Assembly (NCBI RefSeq): GCF_012641365.1
Contig: NZ_JABAIM010000004.1
Span: forward strand, 124,001-188,000
Direction: 5' to 3'
Length of the DNA stretch: 64,000 nucleotides
Source of the DNA: Leeia aquatica
GTDB lineage: Bacteria > Pseudomonadota > Gammaproteobacteria > Burkholderiales > Leeiaceae
Below are positions 36,636 through 49,447 of this stretch, in pieces; position 1 is the stretch's first letter; each line of letters starts with the position of its first letter. Under the pieces are notes generated by a model. The model saw only the letters and a list, made by a program, of their open reading frames with translations, did no database searches and was not told the DNA's origin. The position numbers were made by a program, and so were the translations under genes.

Positions 36636-38543
36636 TCATGCCGACTTGCGCTCTGCCGCCAGCCGCTTCAAATGCACCAGCAACAGGGAAATTGCAGCCG
36701 GGGTCATGCCGGAAATGCGCGATGCCTGACCAATGGTTTCCGGCCGGTGCTGACTCAGCTTCTGCTGCACTTCCTTGGAGAGGCCGCGCACCGTGCTGTA
36801 ATCCAGATCGTCCGGCAGGCGCACGCCTTCCAGTCCTTCGGCACGCGCCACTTCCAGTTGCTGGCGGTCGATGTAGCCTTGGTACTTGATCTGGATTTCC
36901 ACTTGCTCTTTGACCGCCGGATCGGTCTGCGCCTGCTCAGGCAGCGCCTCCAGCCCGCTCACCTGCAAGGTGTGCAACAAGTCGTAATCCATATTGGGGC
37001 GACGCAGCAGGTCGGCCAGCGTGTATTCGCGCTCAATGCGCTGGCCCAGTACCCGCTCGGATTCGTGTGCCGCCAGAATGCGCGGATTCACCCAGGTGGC
37101 TTTCAGCCGCTCGATGTCAGTGGCCACCGCATCCCGTTTGCGGCTGAAGGCATCCCAGCGGGCATCATCCACCACGCCCAGTGCGCGGCCTTGCTCGGTC
37201 AGGCGCAGGTCGGCATTGTCCTCGCGCAGTTGCAGCCGGAATTCGGCACGGCTGGTAAACATGCGGTAAGGCTCGGTCACGCCCCGGGTAATCAGGTCGT
37301 CCACCAGCACACCCAGATAGGCTTCATCACGCCCCGGGCACCAGCCGTCCAGTTCGCGCGCCAGCCGGGCGGCGTTGATCCCCGCCAGCAGACCCTGCGC
37401 GGCCGCTTCTTCGTAACCGGTGGTGCCGTTGATCTGCCCCGCAAAGAACAGGCCTCGGATGGCCTTGGTCTCCAGTGTCTGCTTCAGGCCACGCGGGTCG
37501 AAATAATCGTATTCGATGGCATAGCCGGGGCGCAGGATGTGTGCCTGCTCCAGCCCCGGCAAACTGCGGATGATCTGCCACTGCACATCAAACGGCAGGC
37601 TGGTGGAGACGCCATTCGGGTAAATCTCGTGCGTGGTCAGCCCTTCCGGCTCCAGGAACACCTGATGGCTGTCCTTGTCGGCAAAGCGGGTGACCTTGTC
37701 CTCAATCGACGGGCAGTAGCGCGGGCCGACGCCTTCAATCACGCCCGCGTACATCGGCGAGCGGTCCAGATTGGCGCGGATCAGATCATGCGTGGCAGTA
37801 CTGGTATGCGTAATCCAGCACGGCAGCTGCTGCGGGTGCAGGGCACGGCTGCCCATGAAGGAGAACACCGGAGCCGGATCATCGCCGGGCTGTACTTCCA
37901 GCCGTGAAAAATCAATGGTACGGCCATCAATGCGCGGCGGCGTGCCGGTTTTCAGCCGCCCCACCGGCAGCTGCAATTCCCGCAGCCGCTGCGACAGCGT
38001 CACCGCCGCCGGATCGCCCGCACGGCCTGCGGTGTAGTGCTGCATGCCGACATGCACCAGCCCATTGAGGAAGGTACCCGCCGTCAGCACCACGGTACGC
38101 GCCGTAAAGCGCAGGCCGATTTGCGTGACCACCCCGCTGACCCGATCCCCCTCCAGCAGCAGGTCATCCACCGCTTGCTGGAACAGGGTCAGATGCGGCT
38201 GGTTCTCCAGCCGGTGGCGAATCGCCGCCTTGTACAGCACGCGGTCTGCCTGCGCGCGGGTGGCGCGCACCGCCGGGCCTTTGGAGGAATTCAGGGTACG
38301 GAACTGGATACCGGCCTCGTCCGTGGCGATTGCCATGGCGCCACCCAGTGCATCCACTTCGCGCACCAGATGGCCCTTGCCAATGCCGCCGATCGACGGG
38401 TTGCACGACATCTGCCCCAAGGTCTCGATATTATGGGTGAGCAGCAGCGTCTCGCAGCCCATACGGGCTGCGGCCAGCGCGGCTTCGGTACCGGCATGAC
38501 CGCCGCCGACCACGATCACATCAAAAGACTTGGGGAACTGCAT
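36636..38543 (-). CDS. mnmG: tRNA uridine 5-carboxymethylaminomethyl modification enzyme MnmG
   Basis: The 635-residue protein has an N-terminal FAD-binding fold ([18 protein letters not shown]) and the GidA motifs ([39 protein letters not shown]). With MnmE (encoded at 47969) it forms the cmnm5 modification at U34 of tRNA. The start at 38543 (MQFPKSFDV) aligns with the E. coli start. The promoter region carries a parS site at 38629. Confidence 0.95.
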   Translation of the reverse strand: MQFPKSFDVIVVGGGHAGTEAALAAARMGCETLLLTHNIETLGQMSCNPSIGGIGKGHLVREVDALGGAMAIATDEAGIQFRTLNSSKGPAVRATRAQADRVLYKAAIRHRLENQPHLTLFQQAVDDLLLEGDRVSGVVTQIGLRFTARTVVLTAGTFLNGLVHVGMQHYTAGRAGDPAAVTLSQRLRELQLPVGRLKTGTPPRIDGRTIDFSRLEVQPGDDPAPVFSFMGSRALHPQQLPCWITHTSTATHDLIRANLDRSPMYAGVIEGVGPRYCPSIEDKVTRFADKDSHQVFLEPEGLTTHEIYPNGVSTSLPFDVQWQIIRSLPGLEQAHILRPGYAIEYDYFDPRGLKQTLETKAIRGLFFAGQINGTTGYEEAAAQGLLAGINAARLARELDGWCPGRDEAYLGVLVDDLITRGVTEPYRMFTSRAEFRLQLREDNADLRLTEQGRALGVVDDARWDAFSRKRDAVATDIERLKATWVNPRILAAHESERVLGQRIEREYTLADLLRRPNMDYDLLHTLQVSGLEALPEQAQTDPAVKEQVEIQIKYQGYIDRQQLEVARAEGLEGVRLPDDLDYSTVRGLSKEVQQKLSQHRPETIGQASRISGMTPAAISLLLVHLKRLAAERKSA

Positions 38544-38628
38544 GAACATCGCACCTGCAAAAAGCATTCAGAGCGGTATTCTACAGGAAATCAGACACTT
38601 GGCGTAAGCCACTGCCCAAAGGGCAGGG

Positions 38629-38644
38629 TGTTTCACGTGGAACA
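38629..38644. promoter_or_regulatory. parS site upstream of mnmG
   Basis: TGTTTCACGTGGAACA is the reverse complement of the Bacillus subtilis parS TGTTCCACGTGAAACA. It lies in the intergenic region just upstream of the mnmG-rsmG-parAB run and is the best match of the four. Confidence 0.92.
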
Positions 38645-38690
38645 TGAGCCCTCCAGCGGGATGCCACAATATGGTCATGTCATTGATTAT

Positions 38691-38726
38691 TAAAAACAAA
38701 CGGCGCAGACCCGTTGGCCTGCGCCG
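38691..38726 (-). terminator. Rho-independent terminator after the glycerophosphodiesterase gene
   Basis: CGGCGCAG pairs with CTGCGCCG around a loop of about ten bases, followed on the minus strand by TTTGTTTTTAA. It ends transcription of the glycerophosphodiesterase. Confidence 0.85.
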
Positions 38727-38740
38727 CTGCAGAGCACCAC

Positions 38741-39853
38741 TCAGCGGGTAAACTGCTCGATGGCCTGACGCCCCACCACCGGATCATCACTGAAGAAGCC
38801 GTCGATGCCGGTTTTCAGGTAGGCCACAATCTCCGCCTGCGCATCCCCCCGCTCGGTCAGCGAGCCCGCATTGCCCTTGCGCAACTCCACCGGCAGGAAC
38901 GGGTTTTCCGGGCGCAGGGTCCAGATATGCACTTTCAGCCCGACTGCGTGTGCATCCTGCACGAAGCGGGTCGGTTGACCCAGGCGATTATCCGCCGTGC
39001 GCGGAATGATGATTTCCTTGTACGGCCCCACCCCATCGGCGTAGCGGGCAATCTCCCGCAGCCCCTCCGCAGTGGTCAGATCGGCATAGGTGCGCTTGTC
39101 ACCTGAAGCGATGAAGTCATACGGCGTGTTTTGCGGGGTGCCATTGGCCGCGGGTTTATTCAGCGGATTGTTGATCAGCTGAACCAGCGACAGATCCGTC
39201 ATCTTGCGCAGCTGCTTCAGGTTGGCTACCTCGAAGGACTGGATCAGGATAGGATCACTGCGCTTGGTATAACCCGCTTCGTGCAAGGTTTTCACCAGCG
39301 GTTCTTCCAGCGGAAGACCAATGCTGCGGAAATAGCTCGGGTGCTTGGTTTCCGGATAGATGCCGATGCGGCGGCCCTGAATCTTCTCATAGCGACGCAC
39401 CGTGGCAATCACCTCGGAGAGCGTCGGGATCGGATACTGGCCGTTTTGCGCCACATTCTCCGGGCGGTTGGCCGGAATACGCTCACGGGCGCGCAAGGTC
39501 TTCAGCTCAGCGAGGGTAAAATCTTCGGTAAACCAGCCGGTGACCGGCACACCATCAATCTGCTTGGTGGCCTTGCGGCTGGCAAACTCTGGGTGATCCG
39601 CCACATCGGTGGTACCGGAAATCTCGTTCTCATGCCGCGCCAGCAGTACCCCATCCTTGCTGGACACCAGATCCGGCTCCACATAATCCGCCCCAGCCAG
39701 GATCGCCCGCTCATAAGCCGCCAGCGTATGCTCCGGCGCGAGCGCACTCGCACCACGATGCGCAATCATCAAAGGCTTCGCTTTGACCATGACCGGCCCC
39801 TGCGCCGCACACCCCACCAAGGCCACCACCACTAAACCCACCAGTAAACGCAT
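38741..39853 (-). CDS. Glycerophosphodiester phosphodiesterase, lipoprotein type
   Basis: The 370-residue protein has a lipoprotein signal (LLVGLVVVALVGC, Cys15) and the GDPD/GlpQ catalytic segment IAHRGASALAPEHTLAAYERAI. Further motifs are YVEPDLVSSKDGVLLARHE and GIYPETKHP. It splits glycerophosphodiesters into glycerol-3-phosphate and an alcohol in the envelope. The start at 39853 is the lipoprotein start with GGAG upstream. A terminator follows its stop. Confidence 0.9.
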   Translation of the reverse strand: MRLLVGLVVVALVGCAAQGPVMVKAKPLMIAHRGASALAPEHTLAAYERAILAGADYVEPDLVSSKDGVLLARHENEISGTTDVADHPEFASRKATKQIDGVPVTGWFTEDFTLAELKTLRARERIPANRPENVAQNGQYPIPTLSEVIATVRRYEKIQGRRIGIYPETKHPSYFRSIGLPLEEPLVKTLHEAGYTKRSDPILIQSFEVANLKQLRKMTDLSLVQLINNPLNKPAANGTPQNTPYDFIASGDKRTYADLTTAEGLREIARYADGVGPYKEIIIPRTADNRLGQPTRFVQDAHAVGLKVHIWTLRPENPFLPVELRKGNAGSLTERGDAQAEIVAYLKTGIDGFFSDDPVVGRQAIEQFTR

Positions 39854-39958
39854 GTCCTGCTCCCCGAGACAGTGAAAACGGCAGAATGGCAGAGGGATGT
39901 TACGGCGAAGTGACCCGACAACCAACACTGATGAGAACCTCATCATGGTGCGGTTTTT

Positions 39959-39977
39959 AGTGCCGTACTTCGGCACT
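39959..39977. repeat. Short perfect hairpin upstream of the glycerophosphodiesterase
   Basis: AGTGCCG and CGGCACT form a 7-base stem with a five-base loop, in the gap between gyrB and the glycerophosphodiesterase gene. No T run follows on either strand, so its role is unknown. Confidence 0.45.
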
Positions 39978-40000
39978 TGCTGATAAAACACATTGATTTG

Positions 40001-40029
40001 GATAAGGCCTCCAATTTGGAGACCTTATC
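40001..40029. repeat. 14-base inverted repeat downstream of gyrB
   Basis: GATAAGGCCTCCAA and TTGGAGACCTTATC pair with one mismatch and a single-base centre. It is 79 bases past the gyrB stop. It may terminate gyrB weakly, or be a protein site; no strong T run follows on the minus strand. Confidence 0.55.
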
Positions 40030-40107
40030 TAAGTGATTGATAGCAATTCGGCTCTCATAGGAGCCTAAAATACAGGAAAAACCCGCATTTATCGCGATTT
40101 TACATAC

Positions 40108-42600
<2,493 letters not shown>

Positions 42601-42620
42601 TTACAACGGGTGCATTAGCC

Positions 42621-43730
42621 TTAAATGCGCATCGGCATCACCACATAGCGGAAGCTGGCATTGCCGGGTTCACTGACCAGGGCACTGCCATTGCTGTCAC
42701 CCAAAGCCAGCTGGATGTCATCGCAGCTGCTGTGGTTCAGCACATCCAGCAAGTAGTTGATGTTGAAACCGATGTCCAAAGCATCGTAAGGATACTGGAT
42801 ATCCAGCTCTTCCTGTGCTTCTTCCTGTTCACTGTTGGCAGACTGGATGCGCAGCAGGTGATCGGACAGCATGACACGGACACCACGGAATTTCTCGTTG
42901 GAGAGAATGGCGACGCGCTGCAGCGCTTGCAGCAGCAACACCCGGTTGATGCTGAAAATCTTGTTGTTATGTGCTGGCAATACCCGGTTGTAGTCGGGGA
43001 ATTTGCCTTCGATCACCTTGGAGACCAGGTCAATGCTGCCAAACTGGAAGCGGATCTGGTTGCTGCAAATGTCGATGTGTACCGGTTCGTCGTTATCCGC
43101 CAGTTGTTTGCCTAGCTCCAGTACAGTTTTGCGTGGAATGATGGCTTCGCAGCGTTGCTGGTCGCTACTGTTGCTGCTGGTCTCGATATAGGCCAAACGG
43201 TGTCCATCGGTGGCCACTAGCTTCAGCATGCCGGATTCGCTCACCAGATAGAGCCCGTTCAGATAGTAGCGGATGTCCTGGTTGGCCATTGCGTACTGCA
43301 CTTTTTGCAGCAAAGCCCGCAGTTCGCGTTGTTGCAGGGTAATCCGGTTGAGCACCTGCGTGTTCAGCTGTACCTGTGGCAGGTCTTCTGCAGGCAGCGT
43401 ATGCAGGTTAAAGCGGCTCTTGCCACTGCGAATCAGCAGTTTGTTGCTGTCGGTTTCCAGCCGAATGGGCTGGTTGTCCGGCAAGGCGCGCAGGATGTCG
43501 AGCAGCTTCTTGGCGCTGGTGGTAAAGCGAACATCGTCACCTGTGGTTTCCAGGGTCTCGCTGGTCTGGATCTGGATTTCCAGGTCAGTGCCCAGCATGC
43601 GCAAACTGCTGCCCTGTTTTTCGATCAGCACATTGGAGAGGATGGGCATGGTATGCCGCTTCTCCACGATACCGGTAACGGTAGACAAGGGTTTGATCAG
43701 ATTGTCTTTGCCCGCTTCGATGAGAGCCAT
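42621..43730 (-). CDS. dnaN: DNA polymerase III beta sliding clamp
   Basis: The 369-residue protein has the three clamp domains. Segments ENLIKPL-like (KDNLIKPLSTV), YLNGLYL and the C-terminal YVVMPMRI fit DnaN. It forms a dimeric ring on DNA that tethers the polymerase. It lies downstream of dnaA and upstream of gyrB, all on the minus strand. Confidence 0.97.
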   Translation of the reverse strand: MALIEAGKDNLIKPLSTVTGIVEKRHTMPILSNVLIEKQGSSLRMLGTDLEIQIQTSETLETTGDDVRFTTSAKKLLDILRALPDNQPIRLETDSNKLLIRSGKSRFNLHTLPAEDLPQVQLNTQVLNRITLQQRELRALLQKVQYAMANQDIRYYLNGLYLVSESGMLKLVATDGHRLAYIETSSNSSDQQRCEAIIPRKTVLELGKQLADNDEPVHIDICSNQIRFQFGSIDLVSKVIEGKFPDYNRVLPAHNNKIFSINRVLLLQALQRVAILSNEKFRGVRVMLSDHLLRIQSANSEQEEAQEELDIQYPYDALDIGFNINYLLDVLNHSSCDDIQLALGDSNGSALVSEPGNASFRYVVMPMRI

Positions 43731-43934
43731 ATCAAATAACCTTTTAAAGATTTTGATAGTAGATAATAGAGGCGATCCATCCTGTGGAAAAGCCGTTTTT
43801 ATTCCATTTAATCAATGCTTTGCAACAACAATAACCCGACTGTTCAGCCCCGGTGCTACCTGTGGACAAATTGTGACTGCTTTTTCGTGTAAACCGCAAT
43901 CACGGGCTTATACACAATCTGTACCGGGTGTTGT
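43731..43934. other. Candidate replication origin (dnaA-dnaN gap)
   Basis: This 204-base gap holds three DnaA-box matches: TTATACACA at 43908-43916, TGTGGACAA (reverse of TTGTCCACA) at 43861-43869 and TGTGGAAAA (reverse of TTTTCCACA) at 43783-43791. AT-rich stretches at 43741-43770 and 43795-43834 could be the unwinding element. Gene order around it (dnaA, dnaN, gyrB, rpmH, parAB and parS) supports oriC. A further box lies upstream of dnaA. Confidence 0.65.
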
Positions 43935-45353
43935 TCAATTCTTCAGGATCTGCAGCAGCACATTGAAATCATGCGCCATCTCCGGCTCCGCAGCGCGTAA
44001 CTCATTGATTTTACGGCAAGCATGCAAGACGGTGGTATGGTCACGACCGCCAAAGGCCTCGCCGATATCCGGCAGTGACAGCTGTGTCAGTTCCTTCGCC
44101 AGAGCCATCGCCACCTGCCGTGGCCGGGCAATGGTACGGGAGCGACGGGCTGAATACATGTCTGCCACCTTGATCTTGTAGAAGTCCGCCACCGTCTTCT
44201 GGATATTATCCACGGACACCTGACGGTTCTGCACGGCCAGCAAATCTTTCAGCGCTTCTTTGGCCAGCTCCAGTGTGACTTTTTGCCCGGTGAAGCGTGA
44301 GTAGGCCAGTACCCGCTTCAGTGCGCCTTCCAGCTCACGCACATTGGAGCGAATATGTTTGGCGATGAAGAAGGCCGTATTCTCATCCAGCTGCACCCGC
44401 TCCTGTTCCGCTTTCTTCAGCAGGATGGCGACCCGCATTTCCAGCTCAGGTGGCTCTATGGCCACCGTCAGCCCCCAGCCAAAGCGCGAGATCAGGCGGT
44501 CTTCCATGTTCTCGATTTCCTTGGGGAAGGTATCGCAGGTGATGATCACCTGCTTGTGCGCCTCAATCAGCGCATTGAAAGCATAGAAGAATTCTTCCTG
44601 CGTGCGGTTCTTGCCGGAGAAGAACTGAATGTCATCGATCAGCAGTACATCGAGTGAGTGGTAATAGCGCTTGAACTCTTCAAATGCCTTGTGCTGGTAA
44701 GCCTTGACTACATCGCCAACATACTTCTCGGCATGGATGTAACGAATGCGCGCCTTCTTGTTGTGCTGCTGCACCACATTGCCGATAGCCTGTACCAGAT
44801 GGGTCTTGCCTAGCCCCACGCCGCCGTACACGAACAGCGGGTTATAGGCCACGCCTGGATTCTCGGCCACTTGCAGTGCAGCAGCGCGTGCCAGCTGATT
44901 GGCCTTGCCGGTAACGAAAGTGTCAAAGGTAAAATTCGGGTTGAGCCGGGAGTACTCGTCTACCACCGGGCGGCCACGGGTCGCCGCCGGCTCGGCTGCA
45001 GGGGACGGTGCAGTAATGCTGGCGGGCCGACTCTCTGCGACAACCGCTTCGGTAACCACGGTCGGCGCAGGTGCGGCCTCCGGCTTGCGGCTGACCGCCG
45101 CGGTGCGCGGGCTGTGCAACGTCAGCGCAATGGTCACCGGCTTGCCAAAAAATTCATCGGCCAGCAACTGGATGCGGGCCATGAACTTGTCTTTGACCCA
45201 CTGCAGTACAAACTTGTTGGGCACCAGCAGGCGCAACTCGTCCCCACCATCCTCTACCGCCAATGGCTTGATCCAGGTATTGAACTGTTGTGCGGTCAGC
45301 TCCGCTTCAAAAGCGGACAGACAGCTTGACCAGAAGACAACAGCATTGGACAT
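43935..45353 (-). CDS. dnaA: Chromosomal replication initiator DnaA
   Basis: The 472-residue protein has domain I (about 1-85), a Pro/Ala-rich linker (about 95-135), the AAA+ domain with Walker [17 protein letters not shown] and Walker [10 protein letters not shown], and domain IV with the signature [13 protein letters not shown]. It melts oriC by binding DnaA boxes. The gene is divergent from rpmH. The DnaA box at 45429 sits in its own promoter region, as in self-regulated dnaA genes. Confidence 0.97.
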   Translation of the reverse strand: MSNAVVFWSSCLSAFEAELTAQQFNTWIKPLAVEDGGDELRLLVPNKFVLQWVKDKFMARIQLLADEFFGKPVTIALTLHSPRTAAVSRKPEAAPAPTVVTEAVVAESRPASITAPSPAAEPAATRGRPVVDEYSRLNPNFTFDTFVTGKANQLARAAALQVAENPGVAYNPLFVYGGVGLGKTHLVQAIGNVVQQHNKKARIRYIHAEKYVGDVVKAYQHKAFEEFKRYYHSLDVLLIDDIQFFSGKNRTQEEFFYAFNALIEAHKQVIITCDTFPKEIENMEDRLISRFGWGLTVAIEPPELEMRVAILLKKAEQERVQLDENTAFFIAKHIRSNVRELEGALKRVLAYSRFTGQKVTLELAKEALKDLLAVQNRQVSVDNIQKTVADFYKIKVADMYSARRSRTIARPRQVAMALAKELTQLSLPDIGEAFGGRDHTTVLHACRKINELRAAEPEMAHDFNVLLQILKN

Positions 45354-45428
45354 GAGGACACTTCAGGCTGGTGGAACAGGGTGGCGGACGCCGGACTATC
45401 GGGCGGATTGTAGCCCGTTTACCCCGAG

Positions 45429-45437
45429 TTATCCACA
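45429..45437. promoter_or_regulatory. Consensus DnaA box between dnaA and rpmH
   Basis: TTATCCACA is a perfect DnaA box, 76 bases upstream of the dnaA start. It could repress dnaA and affect the divergent rpmH promoter, or belong to a bipartite origin with the dnaA-dnaN gap. Confidence 0.75.
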
Positions 45438-45457
45438 GTTTATCCCAAAAATAGCGC

Positions 45458-45487
45458 TTGACAGGATGGGGGGTAACAGTGTCAAAT
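45458..45487 (+). promoter_or_regulatory. Candidate rpmH promoter
   Basis: TTGACA at 45458-45463 is a perfect -35 box. TCAAAT at 45482-45487, 18 bases on, is a weak -10. It would drive rpmH, whose start is about 40 bases downstream. The -10 match is poor, so the site is tentative. Confidence 0.4.
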
Positions 45488-45527
45488 TGCGCGTTTGATT
45501 TTGTACGAAATCCCATAAGGAATTACC

Positions 45528-45662
45528 ATGAAACGCACCTTCCAGCCCTCGGTCGTCCGCCGCAAGCGCACCCATGGCTTCCTGGTCCGCATGCGCACCA
45601 AGGGTGGTCGCGCCGTTATTGCTGCTCGTCGTGCCAAGGGCCGTGCCCGTCTCGGCGTCTGA
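45528..45662 (+). CDS. rpmH: 50S ribosomal protein L34
   Basis: The 44-residue protein [18 protein letters not shown] and the rest match L34 end to end, rich in Arg and Lys. It is part of the 50S subunit. The start has AAGGAA upstream (cataaggaattacc). It begins the plus-strand run rpmH-rnpA-yidD-yidC-mnmE. Confidence 0.97.
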   Translation: MKRTFQPSVVRRKRTHGFLVRMRTKGGRAVIAARRAKGRARLGV

Positions 45663-46020
45663 TGCAGGCGGTGTTGATCACCGCTTTTCACGGCAGTATC
45701 GCTTGACCAAAACGGATGAGTATTCATCCGTTTTTGGTTTCAGGCGTTCCTTTCGTGGCCAGTACTTCCAGTTGCTGTACCGTCCGGTACCTGGAGGCTT
45801 GCCCCGGCTCGGCATTGTGGTCAGCAAGAAAGTGGCCAAGGCTGCGCACGACCGGAACTACGCCAAGCGGGTATGCCGTGAGTTCTTCCGTTTGCACCGC
45901 GCCCTGTTTGCCGGGCACGACGTGGTGATCCGCGTGCAAGCTCGTCTGTTGCCGAGCCAGTCAGACCTGTTCCGCCAGGAACTGTTTTCCCTCTCACGCC
46001 GGTTACGCGTATCATCATGA
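45643..46020 (+). CDS. rnpA: Ribonuclease P protein component (start uncertain)
   Basis: The protein has the RnpA motifs [34 protein letters not shown] and VCREFF. With the RNase P RNA it processes tRNA 5' ends. The start is unclear. The segment [10 protein letters not shown] aligns with the N-terminus of Neisseria RnpA, but the matching position here is GTT, not a start codon. The nearest upstream starts in frame are GTG at 45643, 45631 and 45604, or ATG at 45574, all inside rpmH. A TTG at 45703 would cut off the conserved segment. I list 45643 as the best compromise. The stop overlaps yidD by ATGA. Confidence 0.85.
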   Translation: MPVSASDAGGVDHRFSRQYRLTKTDEYSSVFGFRRSFRGQYFQLLYRPVPGGLPRLGIVVSKKVAKAAHDRNYAKRVCREFFRLHRALFAGHDVVIRVQARLLPSQSDLFRQELFSLSRRLRVSS

Positions 46021-46226
46021 CCCGCGTGCTGCTGCTACTGATCCGCGCTTATCAACTGCTGCTCAGTTCCTGGCTGCCGCCCAGTTGCCGTTTTTCCCCA
46101 ACCTGCTCCTGCTACGCGCAAGAAGCCCTGCGTCGACATGGTGCGCTGCGTGGCAGCAGGTTGACCTTGTGGCGCATTGCCCGTTGCCATCCTTGGTCCA
46201 AGGGTGGTTACGACCCGGTGCCCTGA
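46017..46226 (+). CDS. yidD: Membrane protein insertion efficiency factor YidD
   Basis: The 69-residue protein has a hydrophobic or amphipathic N-terminus and the conserved cysteine segment [19 protein letters not shown], then [17 protein letters not shown]. YidD aids insertion of proteins by YidC. Its ATG overlaps the rnpA stop, and yidC follows 25 bases on. Confidence 0.95.
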   Translation: MTRVLLLLIRAYQLLLSSWLPPSCRFSPTCSCYAQEALRRHGALRGSRLTLWRIARCHPWSKGGYDPVP

Positions 46227-46251
46227 ACCCTGTTACAGATAGGTTTGATTG

Positions 46252-47964
46252 ATGGAACCTCGTCGTCTGCTGATTTTCATTGTCCTGTCCATGGCCTTGC
46301 TGCTGGGCTGGCAACAGTACCAGAAGTACCGTTATCCGGAATGGGCGGCGCAACAGAATCGTCCGGCCAGTACACCTGCAGCGGAACCGGCCCCGGCTCA
46401 GGCTGCTGGCAAGCCGACGGTGGACGAAGCCACGCTGAAAACGGCAGGCATCATCACGGTCAATACCGACCTGATCCGTGCCGAGATTGACCTGACCGGT
46501 GGCGACATCCGCAAGCTGTGGGTGCTCAAGCACGGTGATACTAACAAGCCGAAAGAACCCTTCCTGCTGCTGGACAATAGCGTCAACCCGGTCGCTGGCC
46601 GTCACCTCTATGTGGCGCAAAGTGCGTTCAGTGATGAGAGTGCCAAACTCGGTCTGCCGACCCGCCATACCGTCTATCAGGCGCAAACCGGTATCCGCAT
46701 GCTGGACAAGGGTCAGGACAAGCTAGTGGTGGCGCTGACTGCACCCGAGCAGAATGGCCTGGCCGTCACCAAGCTGCTGACCTTCCATCGCAACAGCTAC
46801 GTGATCGACGTGGCCTTCCAGATCCAGAACAAGGGCAGCAGTACGGTGGTGCCGGAAGCCTATTACCGCATCCTGCGTGATGGCATCGAACCCGAAAGCA
46901 AGACCCGTTTCTCCAGTGCCTTTACCGGTGCCGCCATCTATACCGACCAGAAGAAGTATCAGAAGGTCAGCTTTGCGGACATCACCAAGGGTCTGGAAAA
47001 CCCGGAGAAGATCAGCCATGTCACCCAGTGTAACAATGGCTGGGTGGCGATGGTGCAGCACTACTTTATCGCTGCATGGCTGCCGCCAGTCCAGGCGGGC
47101 TACGACAAGGAAGACTGCAGCAAGGGCACGCAGCGCCAGTTTGTGCTGGGCAAGACCAGTAATGGCCTGTACTCCATTGGCACCCAGCTGAAGCTGCCGG
47201 CTGTTGCTGCTGGCAAATCCCTGACTTACAGCATGCCGCTGTTCGTTGGCCCGGAAGAGCAGGAGCAACTGCTGAAAGCCTCGCCGAGCCTGGTGGTGAC
47301 CAAGGACTACGGTATTTTTGCGGTGGTGGCCGAGCCGCTGTTCTGGTTGCTGGTGAAGCTGCATGCCCTGGTGGGCAACTGGGGCTGGGCCATCATTGCG
47401 CTGACCGTGCTGCTGAAAGCACTGTTCTATTACCCGTCTGCCGCCAGCTACCGCTCGATGGCCAAGATGCGTGACCTCGGCCCGCGTCTGCAGCGCATCA
47501 AGGAACAATTCCCGGACGACCGTCAGCAACAGAGCCGGGCGCAGATGGAGCTGTTCAAGACCGAAAAGGTCAACCCGATGGGCGGCTGCCTGCCCATGCT
47601 GATCCAGATGCCGGTCTTCATGGGCCTGTACTGGGTGCTGCTGGGTGCGGTGGAGCTGCGTCAGGCACCGTGGCTGGGCTGGATTCAGGATTTGTCGCAG
47701 CCCGATCCGTACTTCATCCTGCCGGTGCTGATGGCCATTTCCATGTGGTATCAGAGCACGCTGAACCCGGCCCCGACGGACCCGCTGCAGGCCAAGATGA
47801 TGAAGATCATGCCGCTGATGTTCAGTGTGTTCTTCTTCTTCTCGCCGTCGGGCCTGGTGGTGTACTGGCTGGTGAACAACATCCTCACCATCATTCAGCA
47901 AAAGGTGATTTACGCGCAGATGGGCATCAAGCCCACCCAGCCGGCCAAGGCCAGCAGCAAGTGA
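46252..47964 (+). CDS. yidC: Membrane protein insertase YidC
   Basis: The 570-residue protein has an N-terminal membrane helix ([16 protein letters not shown]), a large periplasmic beta domain (about 60-340) and the five-helix insertase core (about 350-550, with [19 protein letters not shown]). It inserts inner-membrane proteins alone or with SecYEG. The ATG at 46252 is the start; a TTG at 46249 is an in-frame neighbour. Confidence 0.96.
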   Translation: MEPRRLLIFIVLSMALLLGWQQYQKYRYPEWAAQQNRPASTPAAEPAPAQAAGKPTVDEATLKTAGIITVNTDLIRAEIDLTGGDIRKLWVLKHGDTNKPKEPFLLLDNSVNPVAGRHLYVAQSAFSDESAKLGLPTRHTVYQAQTGIRMLDKGQDKLVVALTAPEQNGLAVTKLLTFHRNSYVIDVAFQIQNKGSSTVVPEAYYRILRDGIEPESKTRFSSAFTGAAIYTDQKKYQKVSFADITKGLENPEKISHVTQCNNGWVAMVQHYFIAAWLPPVQAGYDKEDCSKGTQRQFVLGKTSNGLYSIGTQLKLPAVAAGKSLTYSMPLFVGPEEQEQLLKASPSLVVTKDYGIFAVVAEPLFWLLVKLHALVGNWGWAIIALTVLLKALFYYPSAASYRSMAKMRDLGPRLQRIKEQFPDDRQQQSRAQMELFKTEKVNPMGGCLPMLIQMPVFMGLYWVLLGAVELRQAPWLGWIQDLSQPDPYFILPVLMAISMWYQSTLNPAPTDPLQAKMMKIMPLMFSVFFFFSPSGLVVYWLVNNILTIIQQKVIYAQMGIKPTQPAKASSK

Positions 47965-47968
47965 GGCC

Positions 47969-49303
47969 ATGCAGCCCGCAGACCTGATTGCCGCCATCGC
48001 CACTGCGCCCGGGCGCGGTGGCGTGGGGGTCATCCGCCTGTCCGGGCCGGCGTTGCAGCCACTGGCGGCCGCGCTGACGGGCAAGACCCCGCAAGCGCGA
48101 CACGCCACGCTTGTCCGTTTCAAGGATGAAGCGGGTGAGGCCATCGACAGCGGCCTGTTGCTGTACTTCCCGGCCCCGCATTCCTTTACCGGTGAAGATG
48201 TGCTGGAGCTGCAAGGCCACGGCGGCCCCGCCGTGCTGCAGCGTTTACTGAAGCGCTGTTTGCAGCTAGGCGCCCGCCTCGCCGAGCCCGGTGAATTCAC
48301 CCGCCGCGCCTTTCTCAATGACAAGCTGGATCTGGCGCAGGCTGAAAGCGTGGCTGACCTGATCGAGGCCAGCTCGGAAGAGGCGGCGCGCAGCGCCATG
48401 CGCTCGCTGTCTGGCGACTTTTCCCGGCAGATACATGCTTTGGTGGAAGGCCTGATCCAGCTGCGCATGCTGGTGGAGGCCACCCTCGATTTCCCCGAAG
48501 AAGACATCGATTTTCTCGAGGCGGCCGATGCATTGGGCCAGTTGCGCAGCCTGCGTGCCGCGCTCGCCACCCTGCGCGGGCAAGCCCGTCAGGGCCGCCT
48601 GCTGCGCGATGGCTTGAATGTGGTGCTGGTGGGGCAGCCCAATGTTGGCAAGTCCAGCCTGATGAACGCGCTCGCCGGCGACGATGTCGCCATCGTGTCC
48701 GATACCGCTGGTACCACCCGCGACAGTCTGCGCGAGCTGATCCATATCGAAGGCATCCCGCTGCACCTGATCGATACCGCTGGCCTGCGCCAGACCGATG
48801 ATCATGTTGAACAGCTGGGCATCGCCCGCACCCGTGCCGCACTGGACAAGGCAGACCTGGTGCTGCTGCTGGTAGACGCCCAGCACGGCCTGACCCCGGC
48901 TGAGCAGGCGATACTGGATACCCTGCCAGCGGTGCCCCGCATCACCGTTTATAACAAAATTGACCTCTCCGGCGAGACCGCCGCCAGCGAGCTGGGCGCA
49001 GACGGCATGCGCGTACGCCTGTCAGCCCGCCAAGGTGACGGGGTCGACCTGCTGCGACAGCAAATCCTGCACGTGGCAGGCTGGCACTCCGGCGAGGGCG
49101 TCTTCATGGCCCGCGAACGCCACCTCACCGCACTGGCCGCCGCCAGCGAGGCACTGGAACGCGCCGAAGCGGGCTGGCAGCAGATTGAACTGTTCGCCGA
49201 TGACCTGCGCCAGGCCCAGCAGCAACTCAGCAGCATCACCGGCGAGTTCACCGCCGACGATCTGCTGGGGGAAATCTTCAGCCGCTTCTGCATTGGCAAG
49301 TAA
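47969..49303 (+). CDS. mnmE: tRNA modification GTPase MnmE
   Basis: The 444-residue protein has an N-terminal tetrahydrofolate-binding domain ([16 protein letters not shown]), a helical domain and an inserted G domain ([32 protein letters not shown]). It ends in the FCIGK motif with the catalytic cysteine. With MnmG it modifies U34 of tRNAs. The gene starts 4 bases after the yidC stop. Confidence 0.96.
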   Translation: MQPADLIAAIATAPGRGGVGVIRLSGPALQPLAAALTGKTPQARHATLVRFKDEAGEAIDSGLLLYFPAPHSFTGEDVLELQGHGGPAVLQRLLKRCLQLGARLAEPGEFTRRAFLNDKLDLAQAESVADLIEASSEEAARSAMRSLSGDFSRQIHALVEGLIQLRMLVEATLDFPEEDIDFLEAADALGQLRSLRAALATLRGQARQGRLLRDGLNVVLVGQPNVGKSSLMNALAGDDVAIVSDTAGTTRDSLRELIHIEGIPLHLIDTAGLRQTDDHVEQLGIARTRAALDKADLVLLLVDAQHGLTPAEQAILDTLPAVPRITVYNKIDLSGETAASELGADGMRVRLSARQGDGVDLLRQQILHVAGWHSGEGVFMARERHLTALAAASEALERAEAGWQQIELFADDLRQAQQQLSSITGEFTADDLLGEIFSRFCIGK

Positions 49304-49447
49304 CGCCTTCAGTATTGCTTTTGCCCGACTGAGTGGTCAGTACTTGTGCGGTCTCCCGCACTTTGCCATCATGCCAGGTATGCCCTCGATTGTGCGGTTA
49401 TCCCTTGGGTTACCCTTCTCATCCCTACTGCGCCGGAGTAGCAAAAC

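Noticed and set aside
43731-43934. A small protein in the dnaA-dnaN gap
   Set aside because: No frame has a start with a ribosome site and the content fits an origin instead.
46723-48570. A 615-codon open frame on the minus strand opposite yidC and mnmE
   Set aside because: It crosses two well-supported genes and shows no domain or signal; it is an antisense shadow.
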